A DNA stretch of 64,000 nucleotides, taken from contig JAJTUQ010000006.1 in assembly GCA_021399445.1 (NCBI GenBank), positions 1,426,001-1,490,000 of the forward strand. Reading direction: 5' to 3'. Both the position numbers and the translations under genes were made by a program. The notes below the pieces were generated by a model. It did no database searches and had not been told where the DNA came from. It was given only the letters and a program-made list of their open reading frames with translations. Source of the DNA: Xylogone sp. PMI_703 (lineage: Eukaryota; Ascomycota; Leotiomycetes). Positions within the stretch are counted from its first letter, which is position 1. Every line of letters starts with the position of its first letter. Below, piece by piece: positions 1 through 11,510 of the stretch.

Positions 1-1637
1 ATCAGAGAGACACAAAGTCTTAAGATCACTTACTCTGAGCACCAGGGGATATTGACACTATCCCCACTGGTTTAAGATCAAGATTCAAGTTGTTGGATCT
101 CTTTGGAGAGAGAAAAAATCGTGCCTTGCTCTGGGCCTTTCCTTTCAGGAGAGTTTTTCCTGGACTGAGAGAGTATGTGACACAGCAGAGGTAGCCTCGG
201 GCAAAGCGAGGGGGCCACTTCGTATGCGGGCCTAGAAGTATGTATTTTATCCCACTACTGACCGTTGAGTTGGGTCTTGCACCGTTTGATTACCTTAGTC
301 TCAGAGCCAGGGGAGAGATCGCCCCTATTCGAAGAAGACGACTTGTTGGCGGGGTCAACGGCCACTAGGTAGAGTCGAACCACGGTTCAGACGGGAGTCA
401 CATGTGAAGACTACCAATATTCAAGACGTTTAACGCGGGTAATGAGGATTACCCACTACTCTTTGGCAAGAAAATATCTATTCCTGTTCGAAGTTAGCTA
501 GTAATGCTTTTACGTTGTGGGTTGCTGTCATATACCTGATCTCATTCACGAAATTAAGCTCTAGCATGGCACATTGTTGCCAGCCTTGAAGATGTAATGA
601 AGATATGGAGAGAAGTGTTTACATACTGCTCGATACCTCGGTCTAAAGTGGTTGGATAGATCGGTATTCCTGATATGGCAATACACGGAATTAAAGCCGA
701 TTCAGATGCATCCCTGAATGGGTTGGAACTATTCAGAGTTTTAGTTAGCTTCGTATTACCTAGGGACACCGAACAATTCTCTGGAACCGAGTTTGTATGC
801 CTGGTTCGGCCCTGTAGGAATCGAGTAGTTAGAACCTCTCTTTTCGTTGGAAAAGGTAGAAGCGTACCGTAAAATTGACTATATGGCCAGCAATACAGCC
901 AACCAGAATTGCAATTAGTTTGACAAGTATAGATCTGCTCTATGGTAAATTTATTTTAGTGTTAGTTGCCTTCAACGGCGTAGGGTTGGCGTTCTCTGCC
1001 GGATGCTCCTTCCCCACAAGATCTGTTGCCTGAACTACTTCATCAGCTCATCTTGCTCCAGAAGCTCCTCATTGGAACCTCATATGGAGGTTAATCATCA
1101 TGCAGAATCCCTTGCTCTACCAACAAGAGAGCTAGATCGGTTTGTTGGTGGGCTTAATTCTTTCAGACCATATCCACATTACACAGACTTCAAATATGAT
1201 CTCCAATTGGCGCATAAATGGTCTTAGTGTATACTCAATGGCTCACGCACTAACATTGTGCTGTGTCCAGGATCAAGGGGTGTTCCCCTGAGACTGCTCC
1301 GGATATTCAACTTCCAAATGGCTTAGTTGTACAACGCCCCTCATGCAGGCCACCTCGATCAAGGAGATGTTGTGTAGCACAAGAGCCAGGGCGGGATTTG
1401 CCAGGTAACTCCTCCTTGCCTGAATCCCCGGATTGACCTAATCTATAAATCCAGCTGGTGCTGCAACCAACCGCTAATCACTAATTGCAATCACCACCTC
1501 ATAACTTTCTGATCATCATAACTACATAAGCAATCGTGGCGCGGTCTTTTCGTATCTCCAAGGAGAGGAGCTCCTCAAAAAGTCCACCTCGCAAAAACAC
1601 TGATGATTCTGTGTTGAAAGCTATAGCTATTGCCACC
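1..1637. other. Intergenic, no gene recognised
   Basis: I see no open frame of convincing length or recognisable family in this stretch. The longest frames are 65-75 codons and lack homology I can name. The sequence is not obviously AT-rich or mutated by RIP. An in-frame GTG lies at 1536 upstream of the first gene, but GTG is not used as a start in nuclear fungal genes, so the segment 1536-1637 is taken as 5' leader. Confidence 0.5.
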
Positions 1638-2891
1638 ATGCCGGTGTACTACCCCGACGCATCTCTAGCTCGAAAGTTCAAGGTGGAACTGCCGAAGAGT
1701 GTTAGTATGGAAAAGCTCTGCTTCCACCTGAGGATTGGTTTCGAGACCTATAATGCGATGAAGGTATGTCCAAGTGCATTAGCAATTAGGCTAAGTTGTA
1801 ACCATCGACCAGGAGGAAGCCAAGTACGTGTTTCACGCACAAGCTCAGGATCCGACGAACATTCTCCCAGAATTTGTGAACAAGGATCTGTACGATATAA
1901 CCTGTTCCTGTTGGGATGCTCTGACAGTGAAGGGACAAGCCATCGCAACCTGCATGTTGATCAAAAATGCGTCGCCAAAGACTAATCATGTCTATAAATA
2001 CGCCTCTTGGAAACCGGCATGCTTGAACTGGATAGCTCGCGCTATACTGTGGTCAATCTATCCTCAGGGCGAAAGGCATCATTTAGTCCTTGGTTGTTCT
2101 TCGCTGTTTCCAACTCCACCTCCTGATGAATATGCTTCGCTTCTTCACGAAGAGATCGAAGTCCCTTGGAAGCAAAGTATGGATGCCACCCTGCACCTCG
2201 AAAAACAACAGGTGGAGGTATTCGTCAAGATATACCATCGATTTATATATGGTGCATTCCCTATCTTCGACACCAAGAACATCATTGCACTTCTTGGTGA
2301 GCTAAGCAAACCTAGCAAGCTGCGCAACAGTCGCCACGTAGGGGTATTATTTCAAGTTCTTGGTCTTGCATCGCTGTTTGCAGAGCGAGCCTATGGTTGG
2401 GAACAAAGGTCAAAGGAGTTGCTTGGTATGGCCAAGAACTATGGGATTCTGAAAGGCGTGGTCTCTAAAACGGGAGACATCGCGCTATTCGAAATTAGAA
2501 CTCTGGTCCTGTTGGAGTATATTCTCACTTCGGATTATGTTAGGTATATCCTCTGAACTAAGTTTATTGTTGTCATTCTAACGATTCCAGGGCAATGGCT
2601 GTAATGTCAGTCGCCACATATCATCTCCAGAAACTCACTCCAAAATTGTCAGCCGAAACTTCCTTCACGTACCACAAGTCACTGGTGCATCTCCATTATG
2701 TCATGTCAGCTGGCCCGGATGACTGGATTATCGCGAGCACAGCTACTCCTGCACCGATTCCCCAAGTCACTCCTACTATTTTTGGATTCACGGCCACAAA
2801 ATATTTTGATGCAGAGGGAAACGAGCTTATGCCCCATATAAACGAGATAATCGATGAAATTGTGAGTTCTGCTGCCTCTAATTCTTCTTAA
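1638..2891 (+). CDS. Unrecognised protein, possibly related to fungal transcription-factor middle domains
   Basis: A three-exon gene model: 1638-1763, 1813-2543 and 2591-2891, giving 385 aa. The introns are 49 bp (GTATGT...CAG) and 47 bp (GTATAT...CAG with a CTAAC branch site), and phases match. The start is the ATG at 1638, which sits in a near-ideal context (GCCACCATG). I do not recognise a family with confidence. The C-terminal half, from about residue 210, has a helical pattern (VFVKIYHRFIYGAFPIFD, then an LFQVLGLASLF-like helix and a 'YILTSDYV' helix) that loosely resembles the fungal-specific transcription-factor domain. There is no Zn2Cys6 cluster or other DNA-binding motif. It could be a stand-alone relic of such a factor or something unrelated. 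The existence of the gene is better supported than any function. Confidence 0.5.
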
Positions 2892-3685
2892 TATGATCGA
2901 AGAGGACTTCTTTTCCTCAGAGCTCAATAATCAACGTGGTAGCGTCATATGGAGGGAGACGAACGTATCTGACAAAGAGAACAACAGAGGAATCCAAAGG
3001 AAAAAAAGGAAAAAACGGGAAAAAAGAAGAAAACGGAAAAAGTCAAAAAACCCAAAAGTTCCAAAAAACGTAAGGCAGATGCAATTTGTCAGTAAGCTGG
3101 ACTGGGCTCGACGTCAGTTGACGAACGGAGCCTGAAAATATGAGCTTTGAGATGTTGTGCGGAGATTCAGATCAGTAGCAATTGTGAAATTTCAAGCTAC
3201 CTAGATTCAAAATATAATTCAATGGCCTTGGTCAGGGGATGGGCAACCATATTCCAGAGAGACTAGTTAGCAGAGTCGACCTTTGAAGTATGCTACCATA
3301 TTAATTATGATCAGGGTTTAATCAAAGCAACGTATAATGAAGTGTGAAAAGTCTGAACCTAGCCTATTCACATTGAAGTGATTAATTGGAAAGAATGCAA
3401 AATAAACTTACTTTCCCTCACATGTTGACATGGTAGACGTTGAACATTTCCCATTCCAGAATCAACAGCTTATGTAACCTGGGGTAAAGCTGTCTTTGCC
3501 TCAGGCCTGAGTCTAGATCCTTGTCTCCGGATTTTGCAAATCGCCCGAGATTTGGCAACCTGATTTTCTACTAACCCAAGAACACTCCGACCTCACCGAT
3601 CTAGTGGAAAGGGTTCCTCGAACGGTAGATCCCGATCTGCCACGGACGTCCTGGGAGAACAATCTCAGGAAATAGAGGAAGGGCC
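2892..3685. other. Intergenic between first gene and mitochondrial carrier
   Basis: The stretch holds a purine-rich, lysine-coding tract around 2995-3065 (runs of AAAAAAGG) that creates an 80-codon low-complexity frame at 2893-3135, not considered a gene. The rest, to 3685, looks like the 3' end of one gene and the promoter and leader of the next. I see no other feature. Confidence 0.5.
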
Positions 3686-5160
3686 ATGTCCCTGGCCTCG
3701 AAGGTTACCGGTCTTTTCACTTCCGGCACCAGCACACCTGTCGCCACGCAATTGCAGCAAGGAGAGCAAGCGGAAATCAGCATTACCAATGATGGACTGT
3801 CAGATTCAGCTGAAGGGAGTGGGAATACTCGAAATTTCAAGATGGAGCCCGGAGCAGCAGGAGCAACAGCAGCAGCGGCCCTGGAACCATATAATGTTGC
3901 CCGGAATGCGGTTGAGGAGGAGGAACGGCCGCCTTACTTACATGTGAGACAAACCACTTCTGCTTCCTAAATAATCAAGAAAGCCGTTTTTTAATATGTT
4001 TTTGGTGTTTATAGTCCATGATTGCCGGGGGAATTGGTGGGACCACGGGTGATATGTTGATGCACTCTTTAGACACTGTCAAGACACGGCAGCAGGGAGA
4101 TCCTCATATTCCACCGAAATATTCATCCATGTCCTCCTCTTACGTGACTATTTTGCGACAGGAAGGTATACGACGAGGACTGTATGGCGGATGGCTTCCA
4201 GCTATGCTGGGTTCGTTCCCAGGGACGGTTATCTTTTTTGGTACATATGAGTATACGAAGCGGCATCTGATCGATTGGGGAGTGACGCCGCAGTTTGCGT
4301 ATCTTTCTAGTGGTATGTATCCTAGGATACGGATTTTGATAAGTAGTAGTGGAGTTGTTCGTTGCTAACTTTCATCAGGATTCTTTGCCGATTTTGCAGC
4401 TTCGTTTGTCTACGTTCCGTCTGAAGTACTCAAAACTCGTCTCCAACTTCAAGGGCGTTATAACAACCCCTATTTCCAATCTGGTTATAACTACAAATCG
4501 ACTGCCCATGCAGCACGGACGATAGTGCGGCAGGAAGGGGTATCCGCGCTCTTCCACGGCTACAAAGCTACTATCTTTAGGGATCTACCGTTCTCCGCGT
4601 TACAGTTTGCTTTTTACGAACAAGCACAATCATGGGCCCGGAGATGGAAGAAAAGCAGAGATATTGGTATATCGCTGGAGCTATTGACGGGCGCTGCGGC
4701 TGGAGGATTAGCTGGCGTCATCACTTGTCCTTTGGATGTCGTGAAGACGCGAATCCAAACTCAAGTCAACCAGTCGGTCTATCCGAACTTGAAATCCACA
4801 CCAGCAGGCAAGCCAATTCCTGTTATACCGCGAGGTGTGAGCCCGGTCTCAGGCCATTCGCCTTCTTCTACCCCCTCTTCAAAAAATCAGCAAATTCGCT
4901 CCATCTCCACATCTTCCCCTTCGACACACACGCCACGACCTGGTGCTGTCAATATCGACACATCTTCTATCTTTACGGGGCTGAAGATTATATACAAGAC
5001 CGAGGGGTTAGCAGGCTGGTTCCGCGGTGTAGGACCGAGATTTGTATGGACGAGTGTGCAGAGTGGATGCATGCTCCTTCTGTACCAGTCTTTATTACGC
5101 CGACTGGAGGTTTGGGCCGCCGCGAGAAACTCATCATCTGAGGGAGAATTCGCAGGATGA
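3686..5160 (+). CDS. MME1: Mitochondrial carrier (SLC25), Mme1/YMR166C-type
   Basis: Three exons (3686-3943, 4015-4312, 4379-5160) encode 445 aa; introns are 71 and 66 bp with GTGAGA and GTATGT donors and matching phases. The protein has the three tandem carrier repeats of SLC25 inner-membrane transporters. Signature motifs are [11 protein letters not shown] (repeat 1, Ser in place of the usual Pro), [11 protein letters not shown] (repeat 2) and [11 protein letters not shown] (repeat 3), with the glycine-rich 'AGGIGG' and '[10 protein letters not shown]' starts. The phrase [15 protein letters not shown] and the 'GYNYKST' loop match the fungal Mme1 group, known in yeast as a mitochondrial magnesium exporter. 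About 85 residues of Ser/Ala/Glu-rich N-terminal extension precede the first helix, and a Ser/Pro-rich insert of about 60 residues sits in the matrix loop of repeat 3. The substrate is inferred from the family only. Confidence 0.85.
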
Positions 5161-5554
5161 ACGTAACGTTGGTAGAAACGAAAAAGCAACGAAGCAAGAG
5201 ACGTGTGTAATTGTACAGGACTTGGGAGGGTTATAGATCACTCGCACGGCCGTGAACTGTGCAGATGTGGGATTGTAGGGTTTATCATTTTGTATACATA
5301 GAAGCCTCATCTTTTTTGGCATTGGGCGGCGTTATAGAGAAAGTCCCTCCGGCCTCTGTGGAAGGAATTGGAGTGGCATGGAGTGGTATGAGCATAAGGG
5401 CAGGTACAGGAGTCACGATAGACAAAAAACAACCCTCAAATCTACTCAATTAGACACCCACTCACACACACCCACTCTCTCTCTCTCTCGCAGCTCACTG
5501 CAGTAAGTAGACCAGTGAGTATTCGAGATGGCCTCTCGAGCTGAACACCTCCCA
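5161..5554. other. Intergenic with CT microsatellite
   Basis: This is the 3' flank of the carrier gene. A short (CT)n run lies at about 5475-5489, preceded by CA-rich sequence. Nothing coding is seen. The repeat array begins immediately after. Confidence 0.5.
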
Positions 5555-7760
5555 AATGCACGTTTCCAAAAAGCAAACCACCAGACACGCAACAAAAGTT
5601 CGAGCCCGACTTCTCTCCATCCAATTACCAAACTCTTGTGTACATACACCTCTCACACTCCAATACGCACGCTCCCGAGCACAAACCTCAGACGTGCAAC
5701 AAAACCACCAAGTCCACATCCTCTCTATCCAATCCGAGTCCAGCATAACTCTCCTCAGACCAATAACCTCCCAACCTCGACCTTCCTTTACGCCCTTTAA
5801 TATCCACTGCATATTCCTGTCAGAAACGCAAAACGGTGTAACAACCCATCGACACCAGCGCGAGTCCGCATTGGCTGCAGCGAGAAATGGACGCGGATTT
5901 TTGTTGCACGTCTGGACGTTTGCTTCGGTAACGTGCGCTTCCATGCATATCCCGGAAGGGCATCTCCCGGGGTCCCGCGCAGGGTAAGAAGCCAATCGCA
6001 AAAGCGCGGGCATGGCTAAGGGTTTCGTCCAATATATTTCAATGTAACGACGGAGTGGTTTGCATGAGGCAGCTATGGGTGTCTTCTTTGCTATTAGCTG
6101 GAGCACCATGTACGAGGCATAAAAAGGCAAACAATGATGGTTTCACAGATTATTGCGCAAGGTTTGGTTGCTCTTGAGAAGGATGTGTGTGTATCATGGA
6201 GCTCTTACTGCTATGGCCCAGGCCGACATGTCCCGCAGCACTGTCGCCAACGATGGGTACGATGAGCACGATGGGTAGGTCAATCGCAACCTTGGGAAGT
6301 TGTCACCGTGCCTGCTTTTCCAACTCCTAGTTGAATGTGAGAGAACATTGAGACTGAGACTCTCATTGATTCTAAGTACAGTTACGCCGCGTCCAAAATC
6401 AACGAGCAGATTAGCCTTGCTCAGGACATGATCTTGCTGCTCTAATGACGGCTGACGGATGTTATCTTGGTGGTTAGGCGGTCTCGCAGTCCCTATGATC
6501 GAGTCAAACATATCCTGTGGCTTATGCTGTACCATCGCCGTACTCGCAGTATTGCGCTACAAAGATGGTATTATCATTGGACGCAGAACATGGGACTCGA
6601 GATTTTGTTGCAAGTCTGAAAGTTTGCTCGGAAACATGCATTCCCGAGTACATTTAGACTCTAGCTCGTATTGGCCATAGAAGAGATGAACTCAAAAATT
6701 TGTTGCATGTCTGGATGTTTGTGCGGAAACGTGCATCTCTGGGTATAATCACACTCTAGCTCGTATTGGCCATAGAAGAACTGGTCTCAGTTATTTGTTG
6801 CAAGTCTGAATGTTTGTGCGGAACCGTGCATGTATGAGTCTCGGCTGAATGTGAGAGAAAATCGAGGCTGAGACTTTCATTGGTCTATAGCTACACTCAA
6901 AGGCCAAAGAGAAATGGGACTCGGAATTTGTTGCAAGTCTGAAAGTTTGCTCGGGATCGTGCATTTCCGAGGTCCTGGTTAATACATGAGAAAGATTAAA
7001 ATTAGGATTTTCATTGGTCTGGGTATAGCACACTGGAGTTGGCATTGGACGTAGAGCATGGACCCGGCCAGGACCACGGAAGTGCATGCTCCCGAAGCAA
7101 ACCTTCAGGCGTGCAACAAAAAATTGAAGCTAAGACTTTTATTGGTTTTAGTATAATTACACTCGAGTTTGTATTGGACATAGAATATGGACTTGATGTT
7201 TTGTTGCGTGTCTGAAAGTTTGCTTCGGTAGCATGCATTTCCGAGGTCCTGGTTCAATATGAGAAGTCTTAACTTCTATTGGTCTGGGTATAGTCACGCT
7301 GCAGTAGGCGTTGGGTAGGAAACACTCCCTCATAAATGCACGATTCCGAGCAAACTTTCAGATATGCAACAAAATCCTGAGATCAAGTCTCCATTGGCTT
7401 CAGTATAATTACATCCGAGCTCGTATTGGACATAGAATATGGTCTCGAGATTTTGTTGCAAGTCTGAAAGTTTGATCGGAAACGTGCGTGTTCTAGGTCC
7501 TGATTGAATGTGAGAGAATATATTAAGACCAAGACTTTATTGGACTGGGTATAGTTACACTTGGATCCGCATCGGGCAGGAGGGATCAGACTCGGGTTTT
7601 GTTGCATATCTGAATGTTTGCTTCGGAAACTTACATTTCCAAGAACGCAAGTGAGTGCAAGGGATAGCTACACTTCGAGTTTACATTGGACACAGAGGAA
7701 ATGGACCTCAAATTTTGTTGCACGTCTGAGTGTTTTCTACGGTAACGGGCTTTTCCATCG
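5555..7760. repeat. Repeat array A: 13 degenerate copies of a ~40-bp core in ~95-150-bp units, mixed orientation
   Basis: I count 13 copies of a core whose ordered blocks are TTTGTTGCA, GTCTGAA, GTTTGCT(T), CGGAAAC and GTGCAT. Forward copies start near 5899, 6603, 6699, 6795, 6927, 7198, 7451, 7597 and 7713. Reverse-complement copies lie near 5555, 5663, 7081 and 7337. Between cores a second conserved segment recurs, with blocks TTGGTCTGGGTATAGT, then GTATTGGACATAGA, then GGACTCGA just before the next core. Copies differ by substitutions and by length between cores (about 95 to 270 bp). No terminal inverted repeats or transposase were found. Small frames through the array translate the repeat itself (for example 'QTCNK' in one frame) and are not genes. 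The last copy ends about 90 bp from the laccase stop codon. Confidence 0.9.
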
Positions 7761-7849
7761 AGATTTTATTGGTTTGGATATAGTTGCACTGCTCCTCGTG
7801 CTGGGATTTCATGCTGACGGTGCGTTACAATATGCGGTACAACCCCCTT

Positions 7850-9990
7850 TCACAATCCACTATCGATTTGCTCCACGACGGCCCTCCCGGTGTACGCCCC
7901 CCATGGTTTGCACGCTTCTTCCATCATCCTTGGAATGGCCAGGTTACCAGTGCCAATTTTGTCTGGACGCTCCAGGATGTTCGCATAGAGACCTGCGCTG
8001 ACGTGCCAGGCGATATGGCAGTGGAATGGCCAGACGCCCGGGTTGTCAGCGTCAATTTGCCATACGAGGTGGCCATTGGGTCGAACCAGCTGAACATCTC
8101 GCCGTTGTGGATTCTGAGGGTTGGTTATAGTCTTTCCGTCCCAGTTTCCGGTCCCTTCATGCAGGATATACATATTATGACCGTGGAGGTGCATGGGGTG
8201 GGCGGCGAAGGTTGGATTGTTGACCACGACGCGAATGGTGGTATTTTGGAGGAAATCTTTTACGTTCCAGACGTCAGGACACTTAAGATGTGAGCTGTTG
8301 GCGATAAGGAGAACAGGATTATTGTAGTCTGCACGGAAGGATACGTCCTGAAGTCCATATTAGTTCCAAGTGATGTGATAAAGGAGACTACAGAGGCTAC
8401 GCACATCGAGTGTCCAAAGGAAATTGCCAGTTTCGTTAACGTAGGAATTAATCTCCATCGTTCTGGTAGTAGATGGACGCAATGAAGGAGCAATCGGATA
8501 ATATGGGACCGTCAGAGAGAGATCATCGTTGGTACAAGTTCCTGGATCGGGGACATCCCACGGAGTACTAGTTGGTGCCTTTGTGGTATCCGCTTTATCG
8601 TAGTAGATAGCAGCAAGTGCTTTGCCCTGGTTTGACAGGGAGCAGATTTCGGATATGTTCGATCGCATCCAGAACGCTGAATTGGAGCTTCCCGCATTAG
8701 CTATTACCAGGACATCAGATCGCTGTCCAGGTGCTAGGGTCACGACCTTGGCTGTATACGGTTTCTAGACATGTTAGGTAGACTCAAAACATAACTCACT
8801 TAGGAACTTACAATTGGTACCATGTCATTAGCAACGACAGTCATCTTATATCGTCAGCTATGCTCCATAACTGCCGACCTCTTATTACTTACGGTGTGAC
8901 CATCAATACTGAATCTCTGTATCCCTTCAGCGCCACCGTTAACAAGCCTAAGTCTGTGGGTCTTGCCAGTGCTGAACCTGAACTGTGAGATTCCAGCATT
9001 ATCAGTACACGGTGTTGTGTCATTGGCAGCCACAGTCGAGCAGTCAAAGTTCATCTTCCCATTAATGAGGTTGTTGTCTGTCTTGGGTGCTGGATTAGCA
9101 TCTGAGCCATTTCCAACAACTTTTTCAATGATAGAGAAGTATTCAGCATGGCACCAATCTAAGCTAATCAGTTATGTATAGATGAGTCTACCAACTCGAT
9201 GCATCTTACCACTCAGGAATACTGGGCCAACATCGATATCATAGTCCACATGACTTGGTCCATGAATAACCATTGGTCCCATAAGACCGCCTAAAATGTG
9301 TCAGTTATAGAGCACTCTCCAAACATGGTTTCACATATTAGTTACCAGCATATTGAGCAGAATAGTGAGAGTGATACCAAGATGTCCCATAAAGATCTGC
9401 CTGGAACTTATATGTAAATGATGACCCCGGTGCGATAGGACACTGTTGCACACCAGGCACTCCGTCCATCCAAGGACTCGACTTCTGCAACAAACCATGC
9501 CAATGTAGCGAAGTACCTTCCTCGGGTCCGGAGATCTTATTATGCACTTCGACCTCGATCGTATCTCCCCAATTGGCCTCAATCACCGGGCCAGGGAATT
9601 GTCCATTGATCAATATAACGCTTTTCTGGTATCCATCTGGTGCAAGGACGCCACGTTCAATAGTAAAATTATAATAACGAATAACTCCGGTGGAAGGGGT
9701 TTCTGTGTATGGATTACTGCTATGAGCAGTACGCTGGCCCCAAGGAAATCCGGAATGCGAGGGATTATTCTGAAGAAACTTAGGGAATGACGGGGCTTGG
9801 AAAGTGCCCCATGGTGAAAGACTAGATTTCAGCCCCCGTCAGATGCTACTAAAGCTGGACAATCCAGTCAAGAGAGAAGTTCATAAACAGATACATACCC
9901 GTTTGTTTGATGCTGTGGAAGAGCATGAATAAGATTAGGTACAACTCCTCCTCCTACTCCATGAGAGAGAGCCCCCATAGAGTTCCCCAT
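7850..9990 (-). CDS. Ascomycete laccase (multicopper oxidase)
   Basis: Seven exons on the minus strand (9990-9899, 9821-9346, 9290-9210, 9158-8893, 8844-8812, 8764-8405, 8347-7850) encode 601 aa; all six introns are 47-77 bp and in phase. The enzyme oxidises phenols with four copper ions and reduces oxygen to water. All four copper signatures are present: HWHGLLQ (~residue 137), [26 protein letters not shown] and [12 protein letters not shown], with Leu at the axial T1 position as in ascomycete laccases. The C terminus ends in DSGL, the conserved plug of that group, with no extra tail. The modelled N terminus ([11 protein letters not shown]...) is only weakly hydrophobic, whereas these enzymes are normally secreted, so exon 1 or the start may be wrong; a hydrophobic out-of-frame ATG-initiated stretch lies at 10078. 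The donor of the sixth intron (GTGCGT) is the least certain junction. Confidence 0.9.
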
Positions 9991-11510
9991 GATGGACGAG
10001 TAACAGTATTCGGCTCAAACCGAATATGAAGTAACGAATGACAGCCCAAAATGAGAAGACTAAATAGCAAAAGAACATATCAGGAACATCCTACCTCGGG
10101 GATAGATATATAGATCGACGCTCGGGACCCCGAGGCGATTGTCCTAGCCCACGGCATAGCATGCATCGCCTCTGAAAGGGTCTACCGCAGGCCGTTGCGA
10201 GCATCGTATTTAGCTTGGACCCTGGAGGAAGCCTCTCGTTACCAGTAAGGACATAAACCTAGTCGAATCCTCCGTCCTTCGTTTATGTTTTCTCTTATCC
10301 AAATACATGGTCTTGGTAGATGGTTGGCGAGTCTTCTTCTTCTGATCCATTGGTTAGACATGAACCTATAAAAGCCAAGTTATCAAGCCACAGGACAATT
10401 GACCAAGCAAGAGACCATGAAAGCTCCACAGATTTCACTGTCACGCGAGTCTGGCAAATAGACTGCAGTTTCCTTGAAATCTCCAAAGCCTATTCGCCAT
10501 GGTCACGGATTAAGCTCCCCGACGTGGAGCCCAGAGCTTCTGTTCCTGCAGCATTGGGTATGGTACAACCGCACAGACCGTATAAAACTCTCGGGATTAA
10601 TGGAACTTGGCTCGAAGAGGGAATTCGGGCGCTGTGCCGGGGAAGCCCTAAGAACAACATTGTACAGAAAGAGGATGTCGGGGTTATTGACTGCAAATCG
10701 CATTGACCCCGATATGCTGTAACCGATGGTGATGGCTGGTCTTGGCCAATTTCAACGAGGCACTTGCCCCTGATGCTAGCGAGGCCTAAGCCAAAAGAGT
10801 AAGCTCGGAATCCGAAATTGAACTCAACTCAACTAACTTCATGGGAGGTTCAATATTCCTAATCCATCCCCGATTTGTCCGCTGTTCACTGTTTCACCTG
10901 GTGGCTGTTTCATGGAAGGAACCTAATCTGAGTACGAGCGTCTTGTTTTGGCCGTGCACGCAGAGGCATGATATCTAAACGGTGACTTATACAACATGTG
11001 AAGCTCAGAATCAAGCCATGCAGAGGAAGATGTGTTCATTTGATAGAATCTACCGCCATGGCCATATATCAAGTGGGCACAACAGAGAGTATCTATTCCT
11101 TCCGTTCCTCGTCCGCGGTCTCGTCAACCGTCAAGCGACTCCCAAACTCATAATGTTCATTAAGACCCGTAAGAAAAACCCAAAACAAACGACAACGAAG
11201 AAAAGCACAAAGAAACGATTCTGTATGTATGACAAAGTGACCCAAAAGTCCCCGAAAAAAGAGATAATATGCACGCGCAGGACTCAGTATCCGTCCTAGC
11301 AGGTAAAATGTAAATGCCCGAACCCTTTACGACTCAGCAACGCCGTATGGAAAACCTGTGACGAGGTAGTGGCAAGAATTTGATACATAGGAAATGGAAT
11401 GTTATTTTCGAAAGAACGATGTATTGACTTGTGACAATGACCAGGTGACAAGTATCCGAATTTTGGTTAAGGAAATGTGAGCAAGCTGATGGACGGAAAC
11501 TTGTGGCCGT
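9991..11510. other. Intergenic, laccase upstream region and 3' flank of FHA gene
   Basis: This 1.5-kb gap holds the presumed laccase promoter (9991 to about 10300) and the downstream region of the FHA gene. Frames of 60-130 codons overlap each other on both strands at 10290-10720 and show no recognisable domain or conserved splice structure. An A-rich tract lies at 11165-11215. I see no gene I can support. Confidence 0.45.

Noticed and set aside
1..480. Possible retrotransposon end on the minus strand
   Set aside because: The sequence looks repeat-like but I found no long terminal repeat pair, primer-binding site or reverse transcriptase frame.
1536..1637. N-terminal extension of the first gene starting at GTG
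   Set aside because: GTG does not start nuclear fungal genes; a strong ATG context lies at 1638.
2893..3135. 80-codon Lys/Arg-rich frame after the first gene
   Set aside because: Arises from an A/G-rich tract; low complexity, no splice link or family.
5495..6130. 211-codon minus-strand frame
   Set aside because: Runs through repeat array A and translates repeat cores; the pattern recurs in other frames at other copies.
10290..10722. Overlapping frames of 63-128 codons on both strands
   Set aside because: Mutually overlapping, no domain, no consistent splice structure.
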